Assembly (NCBI GenBank): GCA_036365145.1 | Contig: JAEOAD010000026.1 | Coordinates: 2,398,501 to 2,462,500 of the forward strand | Direction of reading: 5' to 3' | DNA: 64,000 bases | Origin: Orientallactaga sibirica | Lineage: Eukaryota; Chordata; Mammalia; Rodentia; Dipodidae | Shown here: positions 45,785-56,207 of the stretch, piece after piece | Layout of the letters: each line of letters begins with the position of its first letter | Numbering within the stretch: the first letter of the stretch is position 1 | Position numbers and translations under genes: made by a program | The notes under the pieces: model-generated | Seen by the model: only the letters and a program-made list of their open reading frames with translations | What the model was told of the DNA's origin: nothing | Database searches by the model: none

Positions 45785-46010
45785 CTGATATTTATTTATT
45801 TATTTACAATTTAAAAATAAACTTTTTTTTGTTTTTATTTATTTATTTGAGAGAGAGAAAGAGGCAGATAGAGAAAGAGAGAATGGGCATGCCAGGGCCT
45901 CCAGCCACTGCAAACAAACTCCAGATGGCTTACGTGGGTCCTGGGGAATCAAACCTGGGTCCTTTGGCTTTGCCGGCAGGTGCCTTTACTGCTAAGCCGT
46001 CTCTCCAGCC
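45785..46010 (-). repeat. tRNA-derived SINE, class A, internal deletion
   Basis: tttatttatttgagagagag; the stretch with the gcatgtgccacct core is missing (ccagatggcttacgtgg). End aagccgtctctccagccc. Confidence 0.9.
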
Positions 46011-46599
46011 CGCCTGTTTGTTGACATGTCCTTAACTGGCATGGGAGGGTCACACTCAGCACTCCACCGTCCCATTCAAAGCTCAGCACTTGCCTGAAGC
46101 ACATGGCATTTCTGTCCTCCATCGTCCCCCAGTGCCTGCAGAGCAGCCCATGGTGCTGGAGAGTGGCTGACAGGCCCTATTTAAAGGGTCTGCATGAAGG
46201 GACAGCTGCCACCGCCTGGGGTCTGAGAGTGCCACACGTCTGCTCAGCACGGAGATCAGTTCTGTGGAGGCTTTCTTTAACATGTTCCAAAATAGAAGCT
46301 GAATCGTTGGCTTTGTTCAGAAAGAATAATCAAGACTCCATTGGGAACAGATGTGCATCGGGATTTTTGACTCAAAAGTGCAAACTTCCCTAACGTGACA
46401 GCGCAGGGCTGAAATGCTGAAAAGCAGTTTCCCATCAGAGTCGGCTGGTCTCCGAGTAGCTATATTTGGAAATGGGACTTGGGCTGCTCAGCCCACGTGC
46501 CTGCGGGTGCTTCTGGCGCCTCCGATTTGAACTCTGGGCCTTTGAATTTAGCACAGCGTCCGTCCGTCCTACCACAGCAGGGCACTCTCCGGCTTGTGC

Positions 46600-46815
46600 T
46601 GCTAACACAAAATTCTGCAGCCTGGGCAACTTATTCGTGCTCACAGCTCTGGAGGCTGGCAAGTTTAAGAGCTGGCGATGCATTACGTCATACACACCAG
46701 AGAGCAGACAAGTGGGAGGAAGGCCCCGGGCAGGCAGCCAAACCCCACCCAATAAGAACAGCCTGATCAGTGCGTTCCTGAGCACAAAGCCCCCTTTGAC
46801 CTCTTGCGGGTTCCA
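46600..46815 (-). repeat. Possible old LTR (MaLR/MLT-like) fragment
   Basis: gctcacagctctggaggctg and aataagaacagcctgat recall ancient mammalian MaLR LTRs; weak. Confidence 0.35.
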
Positions 46816-47164
46816 GTTCATGATGACAGTAAAATTTCAGTGTGAGTTTTGGAGGTGACTAGAGGTCAGTGCGGGAGTGGGGTCTGCTGGCTTTGTACGC
46901 AGGCGCTGGGTCAGGAACCTAAGAGGACTTCGTCAAATCCCTTTCTGTACCTTGAGAAACACCTTCCATGGGGAAGGGAGGGGGCAGCTTATGTCCGACA
47001 TTCTAACAGGATTTAACAACTTGTGTTTACTGCCGTTTGCTGGAACACTTGACATGTTGATATTTCTGTATAAAAGAGAATGGTTTCAGTATGTTTTTTA
47101 AAAATACAATGTCATAAATGATAAATTGATATTTTGTTTTCATACTCTGCTTTTCGTCTGTGTG

Positions 47165-47332
47165 GTTTGTTTGTTTGTTTGTTTGTTTGTTTCTGTTTCT
47201 TTGGGTGGCTTTTGCTGCAGGGTCTCATGCAGCCCAAGCTTTCTTCATACTCGCTTTGTAGCTGAGGAGGATCTTGACTTCTTGCTTCCACATCCCAAGT
47301 GCTGGCATGGCAGGATGCTTCACCGAGCCTGA
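47165..47332 (-). repeat. (GTTT)n and old B1-related element
   Basis: tttgtttgtttgtttgtttg, then gctgcagggtctcatgcagc .. catcccaagtgctggcatgg .. caccgagcctgact. Confidence 0.6.
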
Positions 47333-47334
47333 CT

Positions 47335-47567
47335 TCTGTTTTGTTTTGTTTTATTTTTTAGAATGAGAGAGAGAGAGAAAGAATTGGAGAACCAGGGCCT
47401 CAGTCATTGCAATCAAACTCCAGGTGCTTGCGCCACCTAGTGGACATGTGTGATCTTGAGCTTGCCTCACCTTTGTGCGTCTGGCTTAATGTGGGATCTG
47501 GAGAGTTGAACATGGGTCCTTAGGCTTTGCAGGAAAGTGCCTTAACTGCTAAGCCACCTCTCCAGCC
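47335..47567 (-). repeat. tRNA-derived SINE, class C
   Basis: cacctagtggacatgtgtga, cttgcctcacctttgtgcgt, end aagccacctctccagcccc. Confidence 0.93.
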
Positions 47568-47750
47568 CCTTAAATATTTTACTTTTATGTATTTGAGAGA
47601 GAGAGAGAGAAAGGGCACAACAGGGTGCCCACCTGCTGCAAACACATTCCAGACGCATGTGCCACCTTGTACATCTAGCTTATGTGGGTTCTGGAGAATT
47701 GAACCTGGGTCCTTTGGCTTTTCAGACAAGCAGCTTAACCACTAAGCCAG
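47568..47750 (-). repeat. tRNA-derived SINE, class A
   Basis: tttatgtatttgagagagag, core, end aagccagccctg. Confidence 0.9.
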
Positions 47751-47761
47751 CCCTGTTTGCT

Positions 47762-48038
47762 TTTTTAAATTTTTTTATATTTTTTATTTTTTTATTTTTG
47801 AGAGACAGAGAGACAGACAGAGAGAGAGAGGGAGAGGGAGACAGATAGAGAATGGGCGTGCCAGCAGTCTCTCAGCTGCTGTGAACGAAATCCAGATGTG
47901 TGCACCCCCTTGTGGTCAAGTGCAGCATTGCGCCCTTGCGTCACTTTGCATCTGGCTAAACGTGGGACCTGGAGATCGGAACTGGGTTCTTAGGCTTAGC
48001 AGGCAGGCGCCTTAACCGCTAAGCCATCTCTCCAGCCT
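47762..48038 (-). repeat. tRNA-derived SINE, class B
   Basis: cccccttgtggtcaagtgca, gcgcccttgcgtcacttt, end aagccatctctccagcct; ctgtttgctttttaaa on both sides is the target-site duplication. Confidence 0.95.
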
Positions 48039-48185
48039 CCTGTTTGCTTTTTAAATGCAGTAATTGTTCATTTTTCTCCTTGGAAGCAAGGTAAAAAGAA
48101 TCAAATTTCCAATCAAATCAGCTTAAACATTAGCACCTCCTTGGTTAGTTCAAGTTTGCTTGTTTGGATTTTTTTTCCCTAATTA

Positions 48186-48433
48186 TTGTTCTTTTTTCTT
48201 GTTTCTTTTTATGTGTGTGTGTGCGTGCATGTGTGTGTGGGGGATAGAATTGGCATGACAGGGCCTCCAGCCACTGAAATCAAACTCCAGATGTGTGCGC
48301 CCCATAGTGCGCACATGTGACCTTGTGCTTGCATCACCTGTGCATCTGGCTTACTTGGGATCTGGAGCTTTGACCATGGGTCCTTAGGTTTCACAAAGCA
48401 AACGCCTTAACCGCTAAGGCATCTCTCGAGCCC
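48186..48433 (-). repeat. tRNA-derived SINE, class C-like, with (GT)n
   Basis: tgtgtgtgtgcgtgcatgtg in place of the GA block, ccccatagtgcgcacatgtg, end aaggcatctctcgagccc. attattgttctttt / attattgctttca flank it. Confidence 0.88.
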
Positions 48434-48897
48434 TGATTATTGCTTTCAAGAGTTGGAAATGCTTTTGAATTTGAGTGCCTGGTAAGAAGGCAGTGAGGTG
48501 CTGGCATGCTCTCTCCCTTGTACTAAGAACGCATCAGAAAATTTAAGGCAGTGAACACTCTGCCTCGTCCAGAGCTGGCTCCCTGCAGAACTTTCCACAG
48601 CAGGAAGGGGCAGTGTAGGGACATGACATAGGATTTTTGCTACGTGCAGAGTCCCCTGTATTTCTGTATTGTGCATGCTGCTGTCCTTTATGAAGCTATC
48701 ATTGAAATCTTTACATACAATCTTGCCTCGGATCATGTCCCATGTGCCCTATAAATGATAGGATTGACTGTGGCCCAGACAGGCCTGTCTGTAAGGAAAC
48801 TCAATTACAGTTTGTCCTGTCTTGAATTCTTAATATATTCACAGGCTGTGCCAACCTAATTTGCATATTTAAGATACCATTTGGTGATGCGATGAAA

Positions 48898-49151
48898 TTT
48901 TTTTTTTTTTTTTTTTTGAGGCAAGCCCAAAAGACTGGCATCATTTTTCATGAGAAAGAGAGAGAGAATTGGCGAGCCAGGGCCTCCAGCCACTGTAATT
49001 GAACTCCAGTTGCGTGCGCCACCTTGTGCGCATGTGTGACCTTAGGCATGTGTCACCTTGTACATCTGGCTTACGTGGGATCTGGGTAGTCGAACACGGG
49101 TTCTTAGGCTTCGCAGGCAAGCGTCTTAACCACTAAGCCGTCTCTCCAGCC
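48898..49151 (-). repeat. Poly(T) and tRNA-derived SINE, class C-like
   Basis: ~20 T, a short spacer, gagccagggcctccagccac, gcgccaccttgtgcgcatgt, end aagccgtctctccagcct. Confidence 0.88.
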
Positions 49152-49202
49152 TGAGATTTCTTTTGGGAAGTTAGCTTCAGGGCAGCTTTAGAAACGTGCC
49201 AA

Positions 49203-49330
49203 GAGCTAGGTGGTAGGGTTCCTCCTATAACCCCAGCATTCCTGAGGCTGATGCAGGAGGACTGCAGTAAGTTTGGGGCTAGCCTAGGCTGCATAATGAG
49301 TTCAGAGTCAGCCTGGACAACATACTAAGA
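49203..49330 (+). repeat. B1-like SINE, old, sense
   Basis: gagctaggtggtagggttcc .. gaggctgatgcaggaggact .. gtcagcctggacaacatac. Confidence 0.7.
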
Positions 49331-49352
49331 ACCCCTGGGGTGGGGACAATAA

Positions 49353-49745
49353 AACATGGGTAGGAAGATACCTAAGTTAGTGAAGTGTTTGCCTTTTAAG
49401 CATGAGGACCTGAGTTTGATTTCCCACAATCCTTGTAAATGCTGGGCATGGTGGTGTGTGCTTTTTTTTTTTTTTTTTTTTTTTTTGGATTTTCGAGGTA
49501 GGGTCTCACTAGTCCAGGCTGACCTGGAATTCACTATGTAATCTCAGGGTAGCCTTGAACTCATGGTGATCCTCCTACCTCTGCCTCCCGAGTGCTGGGA
49601 TTAAAGGTGTGAGCCACCACGCCTGGCTCGGTGTGTGCTTTCAATCCCAGCATTGAGAAGTAGAGACAGGAGGAACCTTGGGCAGCCTATATAGCGCATT
49701 TGGTGAACTTAGGCCAATGAGAGAGCCTGTCTCTCAAAGAAAAGA
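49353..49745 (+). repeat. ID/B1 composite (B4-like), split by an antisense B1
   Basis: tacctaagttagtgaagtgt .. gatttcccacaatcc (ID-like) and gctgggcatggtggtgtgtg (B1 head), resuming at 49630 with tttcaatcccagcattgaga. Confidence 0.65.
49461..49628 (-). repeat. B1-like SINE (nested)
   Basis: Poly(T), gattttcgaggtagggtctc .. gagccaccacgcctggct; ggtgtgtgcttt on both sides is the target-site duplication. Confidence 0.95.
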
Positions 49746-49775
49746 GAAGAGAAGAGAAGAGAAGAGAAAAGAGAA
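49736..49775. repeat. (AAGAG)n microsatellite
   Basis: aaagagaagagaagagaaga repeats at the end of the composite. Confidence 0.9.
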
Positions 49776-50577
49776 AGATGATGGGTGGTAATATCTGAGT
49801 TTGTCCTCTGGCCTCTGCATACATGTGCATACATGTACGCAGGCACTGACACACACAGCGAGTGGATAAATAAAGTCAAAACATGGCAAAGGTAATCTCC
49901 TTTATGGAGCGGACCGAGTGGATCAAGCAGACGCTTATCCCACACAGCGAAATTTGTCTGTTCTTTCACAACTGACGGCTGTGCCACGTACCTGCTGTTA
50001 ACTGCTAGTGTCTTAGCCTCTCCCACTGTCCTTATTTCAGCTTTCCTTTCCCACGTCTGTAAGGCATGAGTCCACTGTCCAGTTGAGGATGTTGATTCCG
50101 GAGGTTTGCGTCAACAGCCAGGGCCAGTCTGACCCCAGCTTTCGTGACCCTGAAGCCTGTGGGTTGGCATGGGTAAACCAAGTCAGCTCCTGCTCTGGGG
50201 ACCTGCTGCCCTGCTGCTGAGCTGCTCCCACCCAAGCTATGGTCTGCTGGACATGGCTGGCATCCAGGGATGAATCTTAGTCACCTTGGGCGCGGTTTGG
50301 TGTGACATGGGCCCTTGGGTTATTTTAGGGCCCATCGTCCCTTTTGCTGAAGAAAATTACGTTGAATCTATTATTAGCTCACTCTTAATGACAGACCTGT
50401 GCAAGTGATTTTCATGTTTGTGACAGCCTGCTGGCTCTGTTTTCCCCTAATGAGATTTTAATCGGAAAAGCATTTCTGACTACCACAATTTCAGTGAAGT
50501 GAGGAGCAGGCAGTTCACATGAGATGTTTGGGGGAAGGGATGATATATGTCTATGATTTTGTATGCCTTTGCATAGC

Positions 50578-50590
50578 CTTTCTTTCTTTC

Positions 50591-50648
<58 letters not shown>

Positions 50649-50668
50649 TATTTTTCTTTCTTTCTTTC
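50578..50668. repeat. (CTTT)n microsatellite
   Basis: About 90 nt of cttt with three interruptions. Confidence 0.96.
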
Positions 50669-50856
50669 AGAGAGGGAAAGAGGCAGAGAGAGAGGGAGAG
50701 AGATAATGGGTGTGCCAGGGATTCCAGCTACTGCAAACAAACTCCAGGTGCATGCGCCCCCTTGTGCATCTGGATTACGTGGATCCTGGGGAATCGAACC
50801 AAAGTCCTTTGACTTTGCAGGCAAGCGCCTTAACCGCTAAGCCATCTCTCCAGCCC
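50669..50856 (-). repeat. tRNA-derived SINE, class A
   Basis: agagagggaaagaggcagag, core, end aagccatctctccagcccc; cctttgcatag at ~50568 and 50857 is the target-site duplication, so the CTTT tract belongs to its tail. Confidence 0.95.
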
Positions 50857-50972
50857 CCTTTGCATAGTTTTGAATGAGCAGTCATAGATCACAGTACTTT
50901 ATCCAAACATTAGCCTGTGTCCCTGCTGTTACCCAGCACTGCATTTTAATAGAGCTTCCTTTATTTCCACAG

Positions 50973-51039
50973 CCACAGCCCTTTCAGACAACATAAAACC
51001 AAAGATAAGCACGAGATTGACCGAATGACTCTAACTGTG
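50973..51039 (+). CDS. GRK3: GRK3 exon 14 (residues ~387-409)
   Basis: 67 nt: C completing Gly387, then [18 protein letters not shown] and TLTV. Kinase large lobe. Acceptor tttatttccacag, donor gtaaga, ends in phase 0. Confidence 0.96.
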
Positions 51040-51154
51040 GTAAGAGAATTAGACAGCCTTTTTACCTGCAGCGTAGTTTTCATGTTAATTCTGCTCACAG
51101 TGGTGCTTTTATAAAGTATTATACGTCGAATAACATAAATATTACTTATGACAT

Positions 51155-51245
51155 GTGATGTAGTTGCCTTCTTGTTGCTGGGACAAAACGCCCGACCAGA
51201 AGTAGCTCATGGGAGGAAACAGCAGATTTGGGCCTTATCCACAGA
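51155..51245 (-). repeat. LTR-like scrap
   Basis: ttgttgctgggacaaaacgc, cagaagtagctcatgggagg: same type of words as at 7110-7170. Confidence 0.45.
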
Positions 51246-51273
51246 GCCATCTCTCCAGCCCGAATCTGCTGTT
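51218..51273. repeat. Short inverted repeat (hairpin)
   Basis: aacagcagatttgggc at 51218-51233 and gcccgaatctgctgtt at 51258-51273; 16-bp arms with one G:T pair and a 24-nt loop. Confidence 0.9.
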
Positions 51274-51332
51274 CTGAATACTGCTCTTATGTCGGGTTAG
51301 GTGCGAGGCCGTTGTCTCTGTGGATGGACTTT

Positions 51333-51575
51333 TTTTGGTTTTTTTGGAGAGAGACAGAGAGAGAGAGGGAGAGGGAGACAGATAGAGAATGGGCGTGCCA
51401 ACAGTCTCTCAGCTGCTGTGAATGAACTCCAGATGCATGCGCCCCCTTATGGTCAAGTGCAGCATTGCGGCCTTGCGTTAGTTTGCATCTGGCTAAACGT
51501 GGGACCTGGAGATCGGAACCAACGTTCTTAGGCTTAGCAGGCAGGCGCCTTAACCACTAAGCCATCTCTCCAGCC
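51333..51575 (-). repeat. tRNA-derived SINE, class B, 39 nt before exon 15
   Basis: cccccttatggtcaagtgca, end aagccatctctccagcct; tggatggactttttt / cggatggactttt flank it. The acceptor pyrimidine tract of exon 15 lies just beyond. Confidence 0.95.
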
Positions 51576-51613
51576 TGCGGATGGACTTTTGAAATTTGTT
51601 TCTTCTGGCCCAG

Positions 51614-51714
51614 GACGTGGAGCTTCCAGATGCCTTCTCCCCCGAGCTGAAGTCCCTGCTGGAGGGTTTGCTGCAGAGGGAAGTCAGTCAGCGGCTCGGC
51701 TGTCAAGGACGTGG
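51614..51714 (+). CDS. GRK3: GRK3 exon 15 (residues ~410-443)
   Basis: Reads [18 protein letters not shown] then [15 protein letters not shown] and GG of the split Gly443. RLGC is the conserved arginine-containing end of the kinase fold. Acceptor ctggcccag, donor gtagga. 101 nt, phase 0 to 2. A SINE insertion ends only 39 nt upstream of the exon. Confidence 0.96.
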
Positions 51715-51839
51715 GTAGGACATTGCTTTCTGCCTTTTGTCAGCCTCTCCACTTGAAAAGAAAACCGGTTTCTGGAATCAGAAGTCACTGGGAACCCTTC
51801 GGGTCTTCCATTTCACTGGGGAAACCATGTGGGAAACTG

Positions 51840-52133
51840 TGTTCTGTCCCTTTCTCGTTGCTGTGGCCACAGTGCCATCCAGATGCAGGAGTTTATTTTG
51901 GCTCACAGTACAGAGGGCACAGCCCATCATGGCCAACAGCAAGCTCAGTCCATGGAAGCGAGTGTGGGCAGCTTCTTACATGCCAGCCAGTCAGGACACA
52001 GAAAGCTCCAGCCAGAACCGGGGTGCCCACCCTAGTAAGCTACCTCCATCACCTCCAAAGGGATCTACACCCTCCCACCCCAGCATCACTAGCTGGGGAA
52101 CAAGTGTTCAAACACACGAGCCTTTGGGATATT
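51840..52133 (-). repeat. LTR-like fragment (MaLR-type)
   Basis: ctttctcgttgctgtggcca, gagtttattttggctcacag, caagtgttcaaacacacgag: common rodent MaLR-like reverse words. No coding content. Confidence 0.55.
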
Positions 52134-52181
52134 TCACCTTCAGAGAGAGGGGAGAGAGGGGAAGGCAAGAAAAAAGATGAC

Positions 52182-52416
52182 AGGGCTGGAGAGATGGCTT
52201 AGCAGTTCAGGTGCCTGCCTGCAAACCCTAAGAACGCCCATTTGATTCTCCAGGTCCCACGTTTAACCAGATGCAAAGTGATGCAAGGGCGCAATGCTGC
52301 ACTTGCCCACAAGGGGGCGCACGTGTCTGGAGTTAGTTCACAGCAGCTGAGAGGCCCCTGGCGCGCCCATTCTCTCTCTTTCTGCCTCTTCTTCTCTGTC
52401 TTTGTCTCTCTCAAAA
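52182..52416 (+). repeat. tRNA-derived SINE, class B, sense
   Basis: gatggcttagcagttcaggt head, gcccacaagggggcgcac, (CT)n; tail of aataataattaataataaaa to ~52455. Confidence 0.94.
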
Positions 52417-52733
52417 AATAACAATGATGATGATAATAATTAATAATAAAAGAAAAAGGATGAGAGAGAGAACACTCATTTTCCTTTATTTTTTTTTTCC
52501 TGCAGTTCCAGTACATTCTGGGAGCTGTCTCTATTTCTACAGGTGCCATCTGTCACTTGTTCACTTCACCTGGTGCCCTCTGCTCTCCTGCCACCCCCCA
52601 CCCTTCAGTTAAGCAGCTTGTTAGATAGGGACTGGATCAGACAGGCATGCTGGGCTCTTCCATCCAAGATGGCTTCCTGCTCTTCCTGCCCCTCACCCCT
52701 GCCTGACTGATGTTTCTGCTAGATAGAGAGGTT

Positions 52734-52735
<2 letters not shown>

Positions 52736-52768
<33 letters not shown>

Positions 52769-52781
52769 TTATTTATTTATT
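52736..52781. repeat. (ATTT)n microsatellite
   Basis: tttatttatttatttattta run leading into a B1. Confidence 0.94.
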
Positions 52782-52920
52782 TTGGTTTTTCGAGGTAAGG
52801 TCTCACTCTAGCCCAGGGTGACTTGTAATTCACTATGTAGTCTCAGGGTGGCTTCGAACTCACGGCGATCCTCCTACCTCTGCCTCCCAGGTGCTGGGAT
52901 TAAAGGCGTGCGCCACCACG
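52782..52920 (-). repeat. B1-like SINE
   Basis: ggtttttcgaggtaaggtct .. gcgtgcgccaccacg, ending there without the cccggc. Confidence 0.94.
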
Positions 52921-53072
52921 ATAATACGCTCCCTCCAGGACTTTGAAAATATGGCCTTCTCTCCCAACAGCCTCCTGCTAGGGGACTTAGTTGTACACAG
53001 GATGTGTCATGTACTCTTGCTCCAAGGCTGCTGCTGTCTAGCTTGTGAAACACTCATTTTTTAAAGACCTTT

Positions 53073-53275
53073 TTTTTTTTTTGTTTATTTATTTATTTAT
53101 TAGAGACAGGGGAGGGAGTAGGGAAGGGTGTGCCAGGGCTTCTAGCCACTGCAAACAAACTCCAGATGCATGCGCCACTATGTGCATCTGGCTTACATGG
53201 GGCCTGGAGAATTGAACCTGGGTCCTTAGGCTTTGCAGGCATGTGCCTTAACAGCTAAGCCATCTCTCCAGCCCT
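53073..53275 (-). repeat. tRNA-derived SINE, class A
   Basis: tttatttatttattagagac, core, end aagccatctctccagccc; gaaacactcatttt / gaaacactcgtttt flank it. Confidence 0.95.
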
Positions 53276-53465
53276 GAAACACTCGTTTTATTTAGGTGAC
53301 ATCTCCTCCCCCTACTTCTCTTAGTCCTCCTATTAGCAGGTGTTGGGATTTACAGATCGGGCCTCTGTGTTCCTGGTCTCATGTATTACCCATATTTTTC
53401 ATTCTTTTACTTTCTGATCATTTAAATTTCAACACTTTTATTGATTTCCCCCTCACACACTGCCT

Positions 53466-53617
53466 TTGTTTTGGTTTCTCAAGGTAGGGTCTCACTTTAG
53501 CCCAGGCTGACCTGGACTTCACTATGTCATCTCAGGGTGGCCTCTAAACTTATAGCAATCCTCCTACCTCTGCCTCCCGAGTGCTGGGATTAAAGGCGTG
53601 CGCCACCACGCCTGGTT
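53466..53617 (-). repeat. B1-like SINE
   Basis: ttggtttctcaaggtagggt .. gtgcgccaccacgcctggt. Confidence 0.94.
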
Positions 53618-53644
53618 TGATTTCCCTTTTTAAAAATGTCCTGG

Positions 53645-53797
53645 AGCTTGGGGAGATGGCTCAGTTGGTAAAGCCTTTACCATGCAGACATGAGGGCCTG
53701 AGTTTGGAGCCCCAGCACACCTGTAATGCCAGTGCTGAGGAGGCAGAGATGGGGGTCCCTGTCCAGCTGAGTGGGTGAGCTCCATGTTCAGTGTCAT
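53645..53797 (+). repeat. ID/B1 composite (B4-like), old
   Basis: ttggggagatggctcagttg, gtaaagcctttaccatgcag, ccagcacacctgtaatgcca. Confidence 0.65.
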
Positions 53798-54015
53798 GGA
53801 GGGCTGAGGAGATGGCTCAGGGGTTAGAGTGCTTGCTGTGCAAGCATGCGGACCTGGATGGGGTCTCCTGCACCCCATGGTCACACACACTTGTTACCCC
53901 AGCACTGAGGAGGGTAGAGACAGGAAGATCAGTGTTGCTGCCAGTCTGACTGAAAAGTGGCCCAAACCCCAGGTTCAACGAGAGACCCTGCCTCAAGGAA
54001 ATGAGGAAGAATAAG
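53798..54015 (+). repeat. ID/B1 composite (B4-like), old, second in tandem
   Basis: agggctgaggagatggctca, agtgcttgctgtgcaagcat, ttaccccagcactgaggagg .. agagaccctgcctcaaggaa. Confidence 0.68.
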
Positions 54016-54027
54016 AGAGGAAGGCAT

Positions 54028-54278
54028 CCAAAGTCTTTTTTTTTTTTTGGAGAGAGACACAGAGAAAGAAGGAGAGGAAGACAGATAGAGAATGGGCACG
54101 CCAGCAGCCTCTCAGCCACTGTGAACGAACTCCAGATGTGTGTGCCCCCTTGTGGTCAAGTGCGGCATTGCGCCCTGCATCACTTTGCATCTGGCTAAAC
54201 GTGGGACCTGGAGATTGGAACTGGCATTCTTAGGCTTAGCAGGCAGCTGCCTTAACTGCTAAGCCATCTCTCCAGCCC
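54028..54278 (-). repeat. tRNA-derived SINE, class B
   Basis: cccccttgtggtcaagtgcg, end aagccatctctccagcccc; ccaaagtcttttt on both sides. Confidence 0.95.
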
Positions 54279-54327
54279 CCAAAGTCTTTTTCTGGCCTCC
54301 ACGTGCAGACGCACAGGGAGCACGCAT

Positions 54328-54555
54328 CTTTTTTCAAAAGATTTTATTTTATTTATTTATATTTATTTATTTATTAGAGACAGAGAGAGAGAGAGAGAAT
54401 GAGAATGGGCACGCCAGGGCCTCCAGCCACTGCAAACGAACTTCAGACGCATGTGTCACCTTGTGCATCTGGCTTATGTGGGTCTTGGGGAATCAAACCT
54501 GGGTCCTTAGGCTTCACAGGCAAGCGCCTTAACCCCTAAGCCATTTCCCCAGCCC
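54328..54555 (-). repeat. tRNA-derived SINE, class A, at the left duplication breakpoint
   Basis: ttatatttatttatttatta, core, end aagccatttccccagccc. Its last gccc recurs at the junction between the two duplication copies. Confidence 0.94.
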
Positions 54556-54844
54556 TGTGTTTGACTTTAATGATGAACTTGAAGAAATGTGTCTCTTCAG
54601 CTGATACACGGGGGCTTGGCACAGCTGTATTATTAGAACCTTAGTTGGAATCTAAGTATATATTTGGTGCCTTGTGCTCTAATCACGTTCTTGTCTTTCT
54701 ATCCCTCATGACCTGCTGACATTTGTTAGTCACGTCTCTCATGCGCGGTTCCCCAGTTAATTCTTCCTTAAACTGAGTTCTCACGCAGGGTACAGCGCCT
54801 GCATGCACACGTGCAGGTCATGTCCATACGTTCCACTCTTTTAC

Positions 54845-55010
54845 TTTTTTGATTTTTTTTTTTTTCTCCAAGGTAGAATCTCACTGTAGCCCAGGCTGAC
54901 CTGGAATTCACTATGTAGTCTCAGGGTGGCTTTGAACTCACAGCGATCCTCCCACTTCTGCCTCCCTAGTGCTGGGATTAAAGACGTGCGCCACCACGCC
55001 CAGCTTTCTC
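54845..55010 (-). repeat. B1-like SINE (duplication copy 1)
   Basis: tctccaaggtagaatctcac .. gtgcgccaccacgcccagct. Confidence 0.95.
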
Positions 55011-55273
55011 CTTCTCTGGTAAGGTTTCACATGTATTCATGGCATGTGGGAAAGACACACGTGTGCTAGACTATCTTAGGTGCAGTGAACATTCCTGGTG
55101 GGTGACCATGTGTGACAGTCCTCCCATTTACAGTGACAGTGTTCCAGCCATTGTTCTGCACTGCCCTCAGAGTCATCCTGGCGGGTCAGTTCCTGGTAGG
55201 AGACACACTAGTTAGTGCACGCTCTCTCTCTCTCTTTCTCTCGCTCTCACAAACAGACTCTCTCTTCCTCCAG

Positions 55274-55340
55274 GGCACAGGAAGTGAAAGAACATGGCTT
55301 CTTCAAGGGCATCAACTGGCAACACGTCTCCCTACAGAAG
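55274..55340 (+). CDS. GRK3: GRK3 exon 16, copy 1 (residues ~443-465)
   Basis: 67 nt: G completing Gly443, then AQEVKEHGFFKGINWQHVSL and QK. Acceptor ctctcttcctccag, donor gtactg; ends in phase 0. End of the kinase domain leading into the AGC tail. Joins in frame from exon 15 and into exon 17 (YPPPLIPP). A second complete copy lies 2468 nt downstream. Compared with human GRK3 it has N for the usual Asp before Trp and S for Tyr before LQK. Confidence 0.93.
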
Positions 55341-55409
55341 GTACTGCCTGTGGACCACCGGTTTGGAGCCGCTTTCCCATTGCTGGCTTCCTGGCTTTGT
55401 CTCTCCAGG

Positions 55410-55469
55410 GGCCCCGCCCCCAGTTTCTTGGCCCCGCCCCCAGTTTCTTGGCCCCGCCCCCAGTTTCTT
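55410..55469. repeat. 20-bp GC-box minisatellite, 3 units (copy 1)
   Basis: Three perfect units of GGCCCCGCCCCCAGTTTCTT, 70 nt downstream of exon 16 copy 1. Each unit has an Sp1-type GC box (CCCCGCCCC). Confidence 0.95.
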
Positions 55470-55778
55470 GGGTCCATAAGCTCTGCCCTCCCTTGTCACC
55501 ATGTAATTAATTCCCACTGAGGCAATGCCCCCTCCTTTTCTTCCCTCATACTGTTGGCCACATGTGTCTTTGAGTCCGTGGATTCAGCCCACCACCAGGG
55601 ATGGAAAATGTTCAGGAAACAAGTTCCATCCAACTGAACATAAATGAACTTTTCTTGTCATTATCCACGAGACAATATAGGATGACGACTGTTGCCTTGG
55701 CAGTTACATTGTTCCGGGCATGGTATGATTTGTAGCATGCCGAGGACATGAAGAGATCTTTTCAAACACTCCTCCGTT

Positions 55779-55998
55779 GGGCTGGAGAGATGGCTTAGGG
55801 GGTTAAGGCATTTACCTGTGAAGCCAAAGGACCCAGGTTTGATTCTGAAGGACCCAGGTAAGCCAGATGCACAAGGGCCACGTGCACCTGGAGTTCGTTT
55901 GCAGTGGCTGGAGGCCCTGGCATGCCCATTCTCTCTCTGTCTGCCTCTCTTCTGTCTCTCTCTCTGCTTGCAAATGAATAAATAAAAATTGAAAAAAA
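55779..55998 (+). repeat. tRNA-derived SINE, class A, sense (copy 1)
   Basis: gatggcttagggggttaagg head, core, aatgaataaataaaaattga tail. tcaaacactcctccgttgg and tcaaacactcctccatccc flank it. Confidence 0.94.
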
Positions 55999-56207
55999 AA
56001 AAGAATTAAATATCAAACACTCCTCCATCCCACATCAGGGACCCTGGACATTTACGGGCCTTGGTATTCAAGAAAACATCTGGAATTGTCCCCTGCAGGT
56101 GCTGTGGGGCAACTGTATAGTTATCTAGCTGGTTCAAATATCCATCTAGTTGAGACATTTAAAGTTTTGTTCATCATCGTGAATAAAAGAATTATTGAGG
56201 GGGAGGG

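Larger units (their letters stand above)
39332..50972 (+). other. GRK3: GRK3 intron 13
   Basis: Phase 2, 11.6 kb, the largest intron here. Unremarkable stretches: 39770-40060, 41255-42550 (contains an isolated TATAAAA at ~41754), 42730-43160, 44310-44655, 44965-45250, 46015-46590, 46815-47160, 48435-48895 and 49860-50570. SINEs fill most of the remainder. Confidence 0.8.
51040..51613 (+). other. GRK3: GRK3 intron 14
   Basis: Phase 0, only 574 nt, of which ~240 is a class B SINE. It also contains an LTR-like scrap and a short hairpin. Confidence 0.85.
51715..55273 (+). other. GRK3: GRK3 intron 15
   Basis: Phase 2. LTR-like fragment, SINEs, two ID/B1 composites and, from 54552, the first copy of the tandem duplication. 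Confidence 0.8.

Noticed and set aside
51711..52202. 163- and 147-codon open frames after exon 15
   Set aside because: They start at the exon 15 donor and run through intron and an LTR-like fragment; the exon clearly ends at the GT at 51715.
55410..55469. GC boxes as a promoter
   Set aside because: They form a minisatellite with no CpG island, TATA or start signal nearby, and they are inside an intron.
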